From: Enoplosus armatus
Lineage: Eukaryota; Chordata; Actinopteri; Centrarchiformes; Enoplosidae
Direction of reading: 5' to 3'
NCBI RefSeq assembly: GCF_043641665.1
Contig: NC_092192.1
Span: forward strand, 19,452,478-19,516,477
DNA length: 64,000 nt
The notes under the pieces are model-generated. The model searched no databases. It had not been told where the DNA came from and saw only the letters and a list, made by a program, of their open reading frames with translations. Position numbers and translations under genes: made by a program. This document shows positions 41,101 to 48,425 of this stretch, in pieces. The first letter of the stretch is position 1. The number at the start of each line of letters is the position of its first letter.

Positions 41101-43366
41101 GAAATGGGCTGTAGCCAGGTCCATCATGGTTCAGTGGTACTGACATCCTAACACACTGACATATTTTGACAAAGTCTCCCCGTCTGTCTGTCATGAGACT
41201 AAAGAGCCGGCTGCTGGTCAAATACATCTCACATAAAATAAACTAAATTAAATTAGGACAGGGAGGAAGAGAAGAAACTCTGAAAGATCAATTACAATTT
41301 AGCAAAAAGCTTTCAATAACTGTTAGCTGATTGTGTTGTTGCAGTATCACCACACCTCTCAGATACAACAGCAGATACATGGATCCATCAGTAATTGTGT
41401 TGTATCATATCACGCAACATAAATAATAGCTTTGCTCTGTTTTATCACAAATCCAAAAAGCCAATTTTCCATTTTCACACCAACATACCATGAACATGTC
41501 TGTATAGCCAAAATACAAATGTAGGACTATATCCTCACTGCTGCACTTTAAATAGCTTCATGATAAATATATTTCTCCTTGCAAATAACGTTAAAAAACA
41601 AACATTGTCATAGCACAGGCAGGTTATTCAAAAAATAACGGAATGAAAATTTGGCATGTTTGTGCTGTACAACAATTAACATGAATTACAGTAGATGCCT
41701 TTTTACACACACGCGGGAGCCAGTCCATTAAAAAGGGAATCCCATTTCTTCACCCTGATGCCAGTTGCTATGATAACAAAGGTGATGCCTTAGCTGGGCT
41801 GTGCAATGCACATGAAACAACTGTAAGGGCAAGCGGGCACTGCTGTTTAGACACAGTTGAGGCTTTGATTAATTATTCAATTTCCTCTCTATGAAAACTT
41901 CAAACTGAAATTTAAGAGATGGAAGCACATTGACCCACTTCTGCCACTCCAACAAGATCCACCCACGCTCGCTAACCCCCCTCTCTCCTCACACCCTGCA
42001 AAATTCTCTGTCTCTGACAACAGAAATGTAATTTACACTATACAATACAATAAAAAAGTCTAAGGCTAAAGGCTACAACATAAGCTAGTGTTTGAATCTC
42101 CTTTCTAATCTAATTGCTCCAAAAAATAAAATAAATTGTAAATTTGCAACTGCAAATGAAAATGCTACTTGTTGGTTGTTTCGTTCTCCATCTTACTGCT
42201 GCTGACTACACAACACTGCTGCCTTTACAAAATTGTGGTGCCTGAGAAGAACACCACACAGTAAGCTCAGCTCAGATAGGAGGGAATTATTATTCATATG
42301 CAAAATCATAAACCATAAATGGTTTAAGCCTCGGCTGGTTTGTATATATTATGGACTCAGTTGTTAATACAACTCCTCACTTGACAAAACATATGCTAAC
42401 CGTACTTTACTTATTTATTCACTTGGACACATTCTATTAAATTTTGGAGCCACGTGTGGAATTTGCAAATATGAAATAGCTTACCTCCATGTTTCTGTCC
42501 ATGCATTTGGAGGGCGATGACATGCCTGACCCAGAGGACTCGCAGTGGGGGGGCTGGTTGTCCCAGCCTGCATGGGGAGCGTTGTGAGGGTGACAATTTT
42601 TCAGAGAGCTGCTCCGACAGGTGTCCACAACTGCAGCAGCGGTGCAGGGGTCAGCTGCACTGGGGGCCCTCCCTAAAGACTGCTTTCGCCGATCTGGTTT
42701 GGTTTTCTTCTTAGGTAAGGGGGAGGCACACTGGGAACTCTGTAGTGAAGCCCGAGAGTAGGTCAGGAGAGGCTTTGTCTGACAGGAGTTCCTGCTGTCT
42801 TCCTGAGTTGGCTTTCTTGAGAGACTTTTACAAATGTAGCTGGGGTGTCCTGCTCTCTGCCTCCCCTGCACCAGTCTTCCATGGGCCTCTAGCAGGTGGC
42901 AGAGGAAGATGGCCTTTTCTAGCTCCAATTCCTCCCTGTGATGCAATTTATAGACTGCCTGCTCACCATTTATCTTCTCATACAGCGTCAGCAGCAACTG
43001 CTCCAGCTTTGTATACGTTTCTCCAAAACAAAAAGCCTCTTTCGCTGTGGAATCAACCGCAGTGTATCGTCCGCTGTCTTTAATTTTCACCTCCTTAGCC
43101 AGCAGACGCCAGTGTCTGTTCGAGTGCCTGTCCTTTTGACACCCTCGCCTGACCATCAGCTCCCTCACAGCCCTCTGCTGTTCCCTCTCCGCTTCTTCCC
43201 GCAGGTGCCTAAGCGCCACACAGAGGTGTCCACGGTCCCGCCGTGTTCGCTTCTTCTCTGCTTCCAAATCAGCATGCAGCCTCTCTAGCTCTCGTCCGTA
43301 GTCTGCCTGGCCCTGGCATGGTTTCTTGGATGACAGTGCCAGAGGGTTATCCCTGTCTTTCCTCAT
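1..43366 (-). CDS. tspoap1: TSPOAP1 / RIM-binding protein 1 gene (overall span, C-terminus outside window)
   Basis: Presynaptic scaffold that links RIM proteins and voltage-gated calcium channels at the active zone through its SH3 domains; the mammalian protein also binds the translocator protein TSPO. Twenty coding exons listed separately join without a frame break: N-terminal RIMBP3-like region, coiled coils, SH3-1 (about residues 950-1015), FN3-1 (about 1104-1195), FN3-2 (1196-1288), FN3-3 (from 1290). Diagnostic strings shared with human TSPOAP1 as I recall it include [45 protein letters not shown] and [25 protein letters not shown]2 lacks several of these early coiled-coil blocks, so RIMBP1 is preferred. 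SH3-2 and SH3-3 should lie left of base 1. The human protein is about 1,850 residues. The paralogue letter (a or b) of a fish duplicate cannot be decided here. Confidence 0.93.
259..735 (-). CDS. tspoap1: tspoap1 exon: second half of FN3-3 and start of linker
   Basis: Opens after acceptor ttcaag with [14 protein letters not shown], matching the human MEVASPTAGSVL stretch, then [14 protein letters not shown] against human VVRTMSPHGESADS, the last strands of the third FN3 domain. After that it becomes a Pro/Ala/Ser-rich linker as expected. Starts in phase 0. The 3' border is uncertain: I placed it at a GTG|GTAATC donor (phase 0), but a TGT|GTGAGG donor at 300 is equally possible. Bases 1-258 are then intron or part of the exon's downstream sequence. 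Confidence 0.8.
919..1070 (-). CDS. tspoap1: tspoap1 exon: first half of FN3-3
   Basis: Acceptor ctgcag, 152 nt, entered in phase 1 and left in phase 0. Encodes [18 protein letters not shown] followed by [19 protein letters not shown], nearly identical to human TSPOAP1 at the same place. The exon ends YADKKK, and the next exon begins VLEV, aligning to human YADGQK-IMEV without a gap. The donor that allows this is AAG|GCAAGA, a GC donor rather than GT. Confidence 0.88.
1783..1862. repeat. (CA)40 microsatellite
   Basis: Perfect dinucleotide run of about 80 bases in a tspoap1 intron (between the 919-1070 and 2280-3155 exons). The Val/Cys ORF across it is a repeat artefact. Confidence 0.98.
2280..3155 (-). 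CDS. tspoap1: tspoap1 large exon: end of SH3-1, linker, FN3-1 and FN3-2
   Basis: 876 nt between acceptor ttacag and donor GCAG|GTCAGG, phase 1 on both sides. It finishes SH3-1 with [20 protein letters not shown] (the ALYDY-family Gly-Leu-Val-Pro-Ser-Asn-Phe signature). A roughly 80-residue linker rich in Ser, Ala and His follows, then FN3-1 starting at [19 protein letters not shown] and FN3-2 starting at [20 protein letters not shown]. It ends TTLMAG, which continues as PPDAP in the next exon. The linker ([18 protein letters not shown]) is fish-specific in appearance. Confidence 0.95.
3248..3357 (-). CDS. tspoap1: tspoap1 exon: core of SH3-1
   Basis: 110 nt, acceptor caacag, donor GAAG|GTGAGT, entered in phase 2 and left in phase 1. 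Encodes [20 protein letters not shown] and then [17 protein letters not shown]: the RT loop and n-Src acidic residues (DMDDDGF) that bind the RIM and calcium-channel proline motifs. Human has YNPFEGPNENPEAELPL and YGNMDEDGFFEG at this place. Confidence 0.95.
3453..3559 (-). CDS. tspoap1: tspoap1 exon: start of SH3-1
   Basis: 107 nt, acceptor cctcag, donor ACAG|GTAAGC. Encodes [16 protein letters not shown] followed by [10 protein letters not shown], the first SH3 strand. [10 protein letters not shown] is identical in human TSPOAP1 as I recall it and is close to RIMBP3 DTASEVDDL. Entered in phase 0, left in phase 2. Confidence 0.93.
4708..4913 (-). CDS. tspoap1: tspoap1 exon: Ser/Thr-rich linker before SH3-1
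   Basis: 206 nt, acceptor tgctag, donor GAG|GTACCA, phase 1 to phase 0. Encodes a basic Ser-rich segment ([20 protein letters not shown], then [10 protein letters not shown]). Human TSPOAP1 has a similar Ser-rich stretch before [11 protein letters not shown] (SLSNSSHSESIHNSPKS), so position and composition agree although exact residues differ. It is likely a flexible, phosphorylatable linker. Confidence 0.88.
6341..6521 (-). CDS. tspoap1: tspoap1 exon: end of coiled-coil region
   Basis: 181 nt, acceptor gtgtag, donor CGAG|GTGAGC. Encodes [20 protein letters not shown] followed by [20 protein letters not shown]. It aligns to human RVRELEEQCRSQTEQF, and to RIMBP2 KVRELEEKCRTQSEQF. I preferred the acceptor at gtgtag over caaag six bases downstream because it restores the two residues SK (AK or AR in relatives) after the preceding microexon. 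Confidence 0.9.
6794..7334. mobile_element. Non-autonomous DNA transposon with terminal inverted repeats
   Basis: Left end gggccctatttt and right end aaaatagggccc are perfect inverted repeats. The inner sequences also match in part: CAACGAC occurs near the left end, and GTCGTTG, its complement, near the right. The element is about 540 bases and has no coding capacity. Similar GGGCCCTATTTT ends are known from fish hAT-like elements. I see no clear 8-bp target duplication, so the family is not certain. Confidence 0.6.
8504..8524 (-). CDS. tspoap1: tspoap1 21-nt microexon (STLDCMQ)
   Basis: A seven-codon exon between acceptor aaccag and donor CAG|GTACTG, phase 0 on both sides. Its product STLDCMQ corresponds to STLDSMQ, conserved in TSPOAP1, RIMBP2 and RIMBP3 between the blocks EGAVQLLE and VRELEE. 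Without it the coiled coil would lack one heptad; with it the exon chain reads [23 protein letters not shown]. It is too short for ordinary gene predictors. Confidence 0.88.
8934..8966 (-). CDS. tspoap1: Candidate 33-nt optional microexon of tspoap1
   Basis: A pyrimidine-rich acceptor (gtattttattttag) is followed by eleven open codons, [11 protein letters not shown], and a donor CTG|GTAGAG. It is phase 0 on both sides, so it could be inserted between QMLE and STLDCMQ. The residues are heptad-compatible. I know of no counterpart in the human protein, so this may be a fish or neuron-specific cassette, or chance. Confidence 0.35.
9677..9727 (-). CDS. tspoap1: tspoap1 exon: coiled coil ([17 protein letters not shown])
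   Basis: 51 nt, acceptor ccatcag, donor GAG|GTGAGT, phase 0 on both sides. Encodes [17 protein letters not shown], matching human AQAEAQREHEGAVQLLE. Confidence 0.92.
9966..10070 (-). CDS. tspoap1: tspoap1 exon: coiled coil ([20 protein letters not shown])
   Basis: 105 nt, acceptor gaacag, donor CGG|GTAAGA, phase 0. Encodes [20 protein letters not shown] and ends IKRLQR. Human TSPOAP1 has HMREVAQRRQQLEVEHEQAR, one of the most conserved coiled-coil blocks of the family. Confidence 0.95.
10167..10289 (-). CDS. tspoap1: tspoap1 exon: coiled coil ending [10 protein letters not shown]
   Basis: 123 nt, acceptor tctcag, donor AAG|GTACTG, phase 0. Starts [20 protein letters not shown] and ends [14 protein letters not shown], corresponding to human ENAELRGQLLGVTQERD and KLESLEQVLK. 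Confidence 0.93.
10434..10523 (-). CDS. tspoap1: tspoap1 exon: coiled coil, 30 residues
   Basis: 90 nt, acceptor gacag, donor CAG|GTCAGT, phase 0. Encodes [20 protein letters not shown] then [10 protein letters not shown]. It is a charged heptad repeat in the position of the human stretch QLRQAQNENARLVEEN. Its first residues (ESQLEDE) echo the ESELSKK start of the neighbouring exon, as if the exons arose by duplication. Confidence 0.9.
10663..10746 (-). CDS. tspoap1: tspoap1 exon: [17 protein letters not shown] coiled coil
   Basis: 84 nt, acceptor gcacag, donor TTG|GTAAGC, phase 0. Encodes [20 protein letters not shown] then RQKRCLDL; human has [20 protein letters not shown] then KQRRCEEL. 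This block is diagnostic for the RIMBP1/RIMBP3 branch. Confidence 0.95.
11532..11935 (+). repeat. Teleost dispersed repeat (GCTAACATGCTCAC family), copy 1
   Basis: Contains the recognisable order: gagcatgctaacatgctcac, tgctaattagcac, tgaggctgatgggaatgtca, aggtatttggtcataaacc, gggatcacnaaagtt, and tcatggcaat. I know this sequence as very abundant in percomorph genomes. It lies in the tspoap1 intron 10747-13341. Confidence 0.75.
13342..13509 (-). CDS. tspoap1: tspoap1 exon: acidic linker into coiled coil
   Basis: 168 nt, acceptor ctgtcag, donor CTG|GTGAGA, phase 0. Encodes an acidic and Pro-rich stretch ([20 protein letters not shown]) ending [12 protein letters not shown]. The ending aligns to human EKEQRVQQL directly before ESELSKK; the rest is poorly conserved. 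Confidence 0.88.
13510..19751 (-). other. 6.2-kb tspoap1 intron
   Basis: Apart from the 5S-like remnant at 14.7-14.9 kb I see no exon-like frame, strong repeat or RNA gene. Composition is uniform and AT-rich with scattered short ORFs that lack family signatures. Confidence 0.6.
14695..14900 (+). repeat. 5S-rRNA-like (SINE3-type) remnant
   Basis: Bases 14762-14808 read like the internal promoter part of vertebrate 5S rRNA: gaagttaag for box A GAAGCTAAG, then CCTGGTT, then ggataggagacc for box C GGATGGGAGACC, with about correct spacing. The rest of the 5S gene is not recognisable and the sequence runs into an unrelated body (ccggcaggaggcac). Most likely a decayed 5S-derived SINE in the 6.2-kb tspoap1 intron. 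Confidence 0.5.
19752..19934 (-). CDS. tspoap1: tspoap1 exon: [18 protein letters not shown] block
   Basis: 183 nt, acceptor gtgcag, donor AAG|GTAGAG, phase 0. Starts [20 protein letters not shown] and continues [11 protein letters not shown], then an acidic tail ending EKEEGEEK. Human has [24 protein letters not shown]3 has [19 protein letters not shown]. It is separated by a 6.2-kb intron from the next exon. Confidence 0.94.
20568..20744 (-). CDS. tspoap1: tspoap1 exon: ARQRARDL coiled coil
   Basis: 177 nt, acceptor gtgcag, donor AAG|GTACTC, phase 0. Encodes [20 protein letters not shown] and [20 protein letters not shown], near-identical to human [19 protein letters not shown] and AKDKQIAALQRECRELQARL. 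Confidence 0.96.
22261..22389 (-). CDS. tspoap1: tspoap1 exon: [13 protein letters not shown] coiled coil
   Basis: 129 nt, acceptor gtttag, donor GTG|GTAAAC, phase 0. Encodes [20 protein letters not shown] then [20 protein letters not shown] and LKV. Human has [20 protein letters not shown] and [20 protein letters not shown]. This is the strongest single identification of the gene. Confidence 0.97.
22808..22915 (-). CDS. tspoap1: tspoap1 exon: [15 protein letters not shown] coiled coil
   Basis: 108 nt, acceptor tttcag, donor CTG|GTAGGA, phase 0. Encodes [20 protein letters not shown] and [16 protein letters not shown], aligned to human RPNLELLRALGELRQRC and LKEENQML. It starts the conserved coiled-coil series after a 14.3-kb intron. 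Confidence 0.94.
29116..29179. repeat. (CA)32 microsatellite
   Basis: Perfect CA run in the 14-kb tspoap1 intron. Confidence 0.97.
33068..33099. repeat. Short (CA)n microsatellite
   Basis: Imperfect then perfect CA repeat of about 32 bases, interrupted by gcgc. Confidence 0.9.
33190..33510 (+). repeat. Teleost dispersed repeat (GATTAACCGAGACAATAATCAACAG family)
   Basis: Ends with aagattaaccgagacaata, atcaacagatgaattgatag and tgaaaataatcattagctgc. This resembles the abundant fish repeat whose consensus has GATTAATCGAGAAAATAATC followed by a similar tail. A divergent copy inside a tspoap1 intron. Confidence 0.6.
37185..37451 (-). CDS. tspoap1: tspoap1 exon: variable N-terminal linker (possible alternative first exon)
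   Basis: 267 nt, acceptor tttgacag, donor AAG|GTAAGT, phase 0. Encodes [20 protein letters not shown], an acidic/polar stretch, and an end at GFEVEGTRK. It resembles the human N-terminal region only in composition (acidic, Pro-rich). It joins in frame to both neighbours. Its third codon is ATG, so it could also serve as the start for a shorter isoform lacking the RIMBP3-like region, which would mimic the known mammalian N-terminus. The next upstream exon is 5 kb away. Confidence 0.85.
38437..38458. repeat. Short (GT)n tract
   Basis: gtgtgcgtgtgtgtgtgtgt in a tspoap1 intron. Confidence 0.85.
39886..39904. repeat. (TA)n tract
   Basis: About nine TA units within a tspoap1 intron. Confidence 0.85.
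42485..43366 (-). CDS. tspoap1: tspoap1 first coding exon: RIMBP3-like N-terminal region
   Basis: Encodes 294 residues from Met at 43366 to donor GAG|GTAAGC (phase 0). Start [16 protein letters not shown] lines up with the start of human RIMBP3 as I recall it (MAKDSPSPLGASPKKP). [15 protein letters not shown] matches [27 protein letters not shown] matches [13 protein letters not shown], and [20 protein letters not shown] matches the [20 protein letters not shown] helix. The second half is a basic Ser-rich linker. Human TSPOAP1 lacks this region in the reference protein I remember. An upstream ATG at 43390 would add eight residues (MLCCECGV), but Met 43366 has a purine at -3 and is the conserved one. 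Confidence 0.85.
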
Positions 43367-43376
43367 GACGCCACAT

Positions 43377-43415
43377 TCACAGCACAACATGCAAGAAGCG
43401 GTGGGACCTTTTCAT
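43377..43415 (-). promoter_or_regulatory. 12-codon upstream ORF overlapping the first tspoap1 ATG
   Basis: If the exon starts after cttcttcag at 43418, its third base begins an ATG whose reading frame runs 12 codons to TGA at 43377. It passes over the ATG at 43390 in another frame and stops 11 bases before the conserved ATG at 43366. Such an arrangement would favour reinitiation at 43366. This is inferred from sequence only. Confidence 0.4.
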
Positions 43416-44392
43416 TTCTGAAGAAGGGCCATGCATCGGAACAGAGAGGAGGTGCAGGTGGGTGATGGGTGGTTATCAGACATGCTGCATGCAATTATCA
43501 CACCAGGTCACTAGAAATATGAGACAGTGGAGGATGTGAGAGAATTGAAGAAATGGTCAGGTCTTATCAACTGCTTTAGATGAATGTAGTAACAAGAAAT
43601 GCAATGTTTCCAGCATGGAGAAAGCACAGGGGATGACTGCACTTTTGGTCCTCTCTGTTAGAGGGAGAATTCAGGAAGAAAAGAGAGGGTAGCACTCTGA
43701 ACAGCTTTAGGAAAGCAAGAAAACTTGTGATTTTTGTTATAAATGGAGAAATAATGTGCCTCTGGAAACCCCCTCTACGCAGTGAGGAGCAAAGAAATCT
43801 GTGGCAATACTGTAGCTCGCTGTGCCAAGCCTTACCGAGCAAATGATGATATATTGTATTAATATGTTCTATCTACACCAGGCTTAATGAACTGATGTCC
43901 ACATCATGCAGATGTATGGTAGCACTCACAACCTTTAAGCAGATGACAACATAAAAACAAACAATTCTATATTTACTCAGCACGAGATACCATTAATGGA
44001 GCTTATGCTTATGAAGAGTTAGCAGGGGATGCAACAAGTGAACTGGTGAACTTCCACTGAAAAGCGCGACCAGCTCCGCACCGTTAGCTATCTTTGCTGT
44101 AGCCAGTTTTACCCATCACTAGCTCAACTTAGCGGTGCCCATATGGGCGCTGAGATACGGCTCATATTACAGAGAATGGGACTTCGGTCAATGGCTAATT
44201 AACTAGCTTAATTTAGCAAACTACTATGTGGTCAGGTACCTGATGCTAATGTAGGTAACGCTATTTAATAACGTGAATAACAGTCTGTAGTATACTGGAG
44301 CTGAAAGAAGTCCTGAATACTAGCTACTACGTCTTGTTAGCCAGGGTTAGCTAACCGTTAAGTTTTCCAGCCACAACTTGTATCAAACTCAC

Positions 44393-44460
44393 CTCTCAGC
44401 AGACTCAACTCTTATATTTCACTTTTCATCAATGGAGTTATCCTCTCTCAACCGAGGTAC
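44393..44460 (-). other. tspoap1: Putative 5' non-coding exon of tspoap1
   Basis: A strong donor (CTGAGAG|GTGAGT) lies at 44393 on the minus strand, and a good pyrimidine tract with acceptor (cccttcttcag) lies at 43418, giving a 975-base 5' intron. The transcription start is not visible, so the right border is arbitrary. No convincing TATA box was found. Confidence 0.35.
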
Positions 44461-45104
44461 CTTGGTCGGCATTAAAAGGCGCTGTCTAGCAATACTGAGA
44501 CTGATAACGTAAGTTGTTAAAGGTCCACAGAGCCATGCAGGAGGGGGTTTGTTTATCTGTCAGGCACCAGTGTCACACACAGTCCGTGTCCGGCGTCACT
44601 CTGCTGGCCCGTCCAGGAACAGTGCTGCCTTCAGGGGCGCTTCGCCCTTGTCTCCTAATTAAAAGGCAAACATTTAAATCCTTGATTAGGAATACCAAAA
44701 TAAATACATTTTTCATGTGAACTTTGAAAGTCAAGCGCGATGGATTCGCATTGTCCTACAACAACAGAACGAGGAGAGTAATGTGTATTGTAAAGTTTTC
44801 AGTTATTCATCTCTCCGGTGTCATTGTTTATATCCCTGCCATTACTTCTAATTGCATATTCTTCTACTCCTAAACTTCCTTGTTAATATAGAAAGTTCCG
44901 CCTTTCTTGTGTGCATTCACAGATTTGTTGAGTTCATGTGCGTTTTTTTAGTAATTGCAGTATTTCCGACAATCACTGAAAGCAACATAATCATTGAGTC
45001 CAACCAACTTGTGTGAGCTGGGTGACCACTAGTGGCCACAGGCTGCTGGTGCAGGGCTGTTAGAGGGCTCATTGTATTGGATCATTTTTTAATTAATTGT
45101 TAAA

Positions 45105-45545
45105 AGGGCCGTCTGCATGTACACTTTTGAGGTACTTTTACTTTACTTGAATAATTCTATTTTTTGCTACTTTATACCTCTACTTCACTACATTTCATAT
45201 TATACATCATATTGTATATTACTGATACTGATATTGTACTTTTTACTCCACTACATAATACAAAATATTATCAATGAATAAAATGTGACATATTGTTATT
45301 GATTAAGCTACACAGCAGTAACATATACAAAGACATTTAAAGTAGCCCCACATTTACCAGCTGCAAAATTAAAGTGATACATATATTAATCTATTAATGA
45401 TTATAATCCTATAATATAATATACATTATTCTGAAATGGGCCATTCTGCATAACGAATACTTTTGATACTTTGATTATATTTTGATGCAAATACTTTTGT
45501 ACTTTTCAAATTTACATAACAGATCTGAGTACTTCTTTCACCACC
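45105..45545 (+). repeat. Teleost dispersed repeat (GTACTTTTACTTTACTTGA / CTGAGTACTTCTTTCACCAC family)
   Basis: Starts gaggtacttttactttactt and ends gatctgagtacttctttcac, with AT-rich middle parts. This is the arrangement of a repeat common in percomorph genomes. It sits just upstream of the tspoap1 5' end. Confidence 0.65.
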
Positions 45546-46269
45546 GAAAAAGGGGTAATTATTTGAACTATATTTTAATACAAAGCATTCTCCTAATGCT
45601 CCTTAAGTACTAACTGATGGTCAAGTCAGCGGACCGATGGCCATACACAACCTGCATTATTTTCTTTTCTGTCAAGGCTAAATAGATCTGTATATTGATG
45701 TGCTGTGAAGAAGAATCCAGTCTTATGAAACCGGTATAATTATGTCCTCTGGGAGGAAGAATTATATGTTATGTCACTGGTATCTTCTGGACAAAAACAC
45801 AATTTCATGAATCTGCTACAGTATGTTTTCTTGAAAACAATGTCCAATGTTATGACTTATCTGATTTTATAGAACCAGTATGTCCAAAATTACATCCAGT
45901 AGGCCGATCTGCAAAAATTCCTTTTTCACCAGCGACACAGGAGGAAAAGCTCAGGTGTAAATGATAAAATGAATGATGCTGCTTCAGTTTCAGGGTCCAG
46001 GTATTTTGCGTCCTGGCTCACAGTCACACTATCATGAGTTACTTGGACACTTGAACGAAGCCATCGTTAATGTTGTTAACACTAGTGCTTTTCTTACTAT
46101 AACAAGTCAAAATGTCTGCTGTGAATAGGGCCTATTCGGTAGAAACCACATTTCCCATACATTGCAGTATAAACACTAAACCTTCGATTGTTTTCATTTG
46201 TCATCTCTTACCTATAATTTTATTTTTTCAGGTGTCTGCGCAGTGTTTAATGGCAGAGGAATACCTATG

Positions 46270-46272
<3 letters not shown>

Positions 46273-46306
<34 letters not shown>
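46273..46306. repeat. (TG)17 microsatellite
   Basis: Perfect TG run in the intergenic region. Confidence 0.95.
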
Positions 46307-46307
<1 letters not shown>

Positions 46308-46339
46308 ATGTGTTTCAAAGCAGTCACAAAACGTCCCTT

Positions 46340-46730
46340 GTGTCACAGTTTTGGATAACTGGCAAACAGGAAGGAGGGAAGCAGCAGACACAGAACACAG
46401 CAGATTGGGCTGAAAATAAGTTTACTAAATCAATGTTCAAAGTCAAGCTCGTGGAGACTACTGGCAGGCACACAGGATGTGATGAAAAAAAAACAAAACA
46501 AAAAAAAAAACACTTTGGTACTAAGACAGGAAACAGGATGACAGTGGGGTTTAGCAGTCAGCTAGACAGAGGAAACAAGCCCAGGGTCTAAATACACCAA
46601 GGAAGGCTAATTAGGAAACAAGGAACAAGTGGCTAATGAGGAGGCAGGGAAGGACAAACAGGGACTGGGGAGGGAGAGTCTGTTGGTGGTGGGAGACAGT
46701 GCTGGCATGGCTCCTTGTTTTTTTTTTCCC
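46340..46730 (+). repeat. Dispersed repeat with internal A-rich tract
   Basis: Purine-rich sequence with gggtctaaatacaccaagga, ggctaattaggaaacaagga and acaagtggctaatgaggagg, plus an A-rich stretch near 46487-46510. Similar sequence recurs in fish genomes as a non-coding repeat. Open frames through it look accidental. Confidence 0.5.
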
Positions 46731-47310
46731 ATAGCCCTGATTTCTCATCACTTTATGTTACCTGATCTGATGGGTGAGGACCATATGTACCATCTTACAT
46801 TTCCTTTTATCAGGAATTGAATCCTTCATGCTTTTGTGCTTACATTCTGGCCACAGTTCTATTTTGTCACAACAGCTTATTAGCCTGGTAGAGCTTCATT
46901 TCACAATATGCATGCCATCTAATGTGCGGTTGCTACTATTACAGTCATCCCAATGTTATATCTCACTTTTTTTTTCTGCACGTGAGGATATAATCAACAG
47001 GAATGCACTGTTTAATATGATCCCTGGGACCTTGATAAAATGCTTCCTGAGATTTCATTATTTGGCAAAGGCAATGATATTGAAATGTTTAAATCCTCAA
47101 AGGTATGTACATACCTTTTCAATATCATGTTGCCAAAAATCCATCAAAGAGACAGAGCATTGCCACGTCTGACCACTGGGTGGCATTTGTATAGGCGGAG
47201 AATGAGCCTGTATTCTTACGCTGTATTCTTGCAGCATTGTTTGTTTTACATCAGCGGTGCAAGCGCATTAGGTGAGAGCATCTCCAATGGTTTGTGTTCA
47301 TTGTGAGGGC

Positions 47311-47376
47311 GAAAGAGACAGAGACAGACAGACAGAGACAGACAGAGAGAGAGAGACAGAGAGAGACAGAGAGATT
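47311..47376. repeat. (GA/GACA)n low-complexity tract
   Basis: gagaca and gacagaca units, about 66 bases, intergenic. Overlapping Arg/Glu/Asp-rich frames are artefacts. Confidence 0.93.
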
Positions 47377-48361
47377 CAGCATACCACTCTGTGTTATCAG
47401 GGTGTCCTTGGGCCGCTCCCTCTCTCATTTCCATCTCTGTCTGCTCACGTGTGGCAGACTGTTGGGAAGAGGCAGGAACAGAGAGAGAGGGAGAGCACAT
47501 GCACTGCAAAATAAATCCCAATGCCTGCTGCTGTATCTCCTTAATCATTTAACACAGTTTGCTTCCAACAGCGACATGACCTCCCTGCAAATAGATAAGT
47601 ACCTTGTTTCTGTGTTCTGGGCTGCTCTGGACTGCACGTCTGCCTTGACTGTGACATGTACGTGCAGTATTCACCTATGTATCTTTGGACACATTGATCT
47701 GAGGCCATGCACAGATGTACAATATGTTCTGGCACATATGGTTTCTGTATTTCTGGACACAACTCAGCATGATACCATCTGTGAATCCCCATTTGCGTGC
47801 CCTGACTCATTTCTGTAAATCTCTCTGTGCATTTCATAATGTGACAGCCACCAGTGCACATTCTGAATATAGACTGTGAGAAGCATCACGACATTATATA
47901 TTTGCCTAAACATGTGTGATGCTCGCCGCCTCCTTTCCTTATTCTTTGTAGTTTCATCTGCTATAATCTGATCTTTTGCAAGAATAAAGTGTCTTTTGTA
48001 ACTTTGTGTCTTCTTTTTTTTTATACCAGCTGTGAATCTACATGATGTATTATGTTCTGTAATTTGTACCGAAACAGTATTTCAAGTATATTGTTTTCAG
48101 TCACACAAAGCCAAATGACCGGAGGCAGGTATAGTGCTGTATTACAGTCTTTCCAATTTCCAAGACTTTTGGATCTCCTTTTTCATCACGAGTGTGCATC
48201 CTGTCGTGCGTTGGCACTATATGCTGCACTATCTGTGTGGGACATAGGGCTTCAGACGATCATTTTGCACAACACTGCTATTTCCTTACCTTAAACATAA
48301 TACCCCGCAGGTTATGTAATATACCACATTGTGTTACTGAAATCTTCAAAACAAACATCCA

Positions 48362-48425
48362 GATCAAGTCAGATCAAGTTTATTTATTGAGCCCATATTT
48401 ATATATACATACAACTCACTGCTGT
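48362..48425 (+). repeat. Fragment of TTTATTTAT-tail interspersed repeat
   Basis: agatcaagtttatttattga followed by gcccatatttatat resembles the start of the widespread fish repeat TCAAGTTTATTTATATAGC. Only about 60 bases remain. Confidence 0.4.

Larger units (their letters stand above)
37452..42484 (-). other. 5-kb tspoap1 intron
   Basis: Contains short GT and TA tracts and a ten-base G run near 38995. GC content rises between 38.2 and 38.7 kb, which could mark an internal promoter for a transcript starting in the 37185-37451 exon. No exon recognised. Confidence 0.45.

Noticed and set aside
42517..43288. Three open frames on the plus strand opposite the first tspoap1 coding exon
   Set aside because: They are antisense shadows of the minus-strand exon; Cys/Leu/Ser-rich with no domain.
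46081..46110. Weak resemblance to the miR-142-5p complement (agtgcttttcttactataa)
   Set aside because: miR-142 lies near TSPOAP1 in human, so I looked for it. The match has gaps and there is no opposite arm within 80 bases on either side.
47272..47818. 80- and 174-residue plus-strand ORFs
   Set aside because: Their charged N-terminal parts come from the GA/GACA tract; the remainder has no recognisable signature or splice partner.
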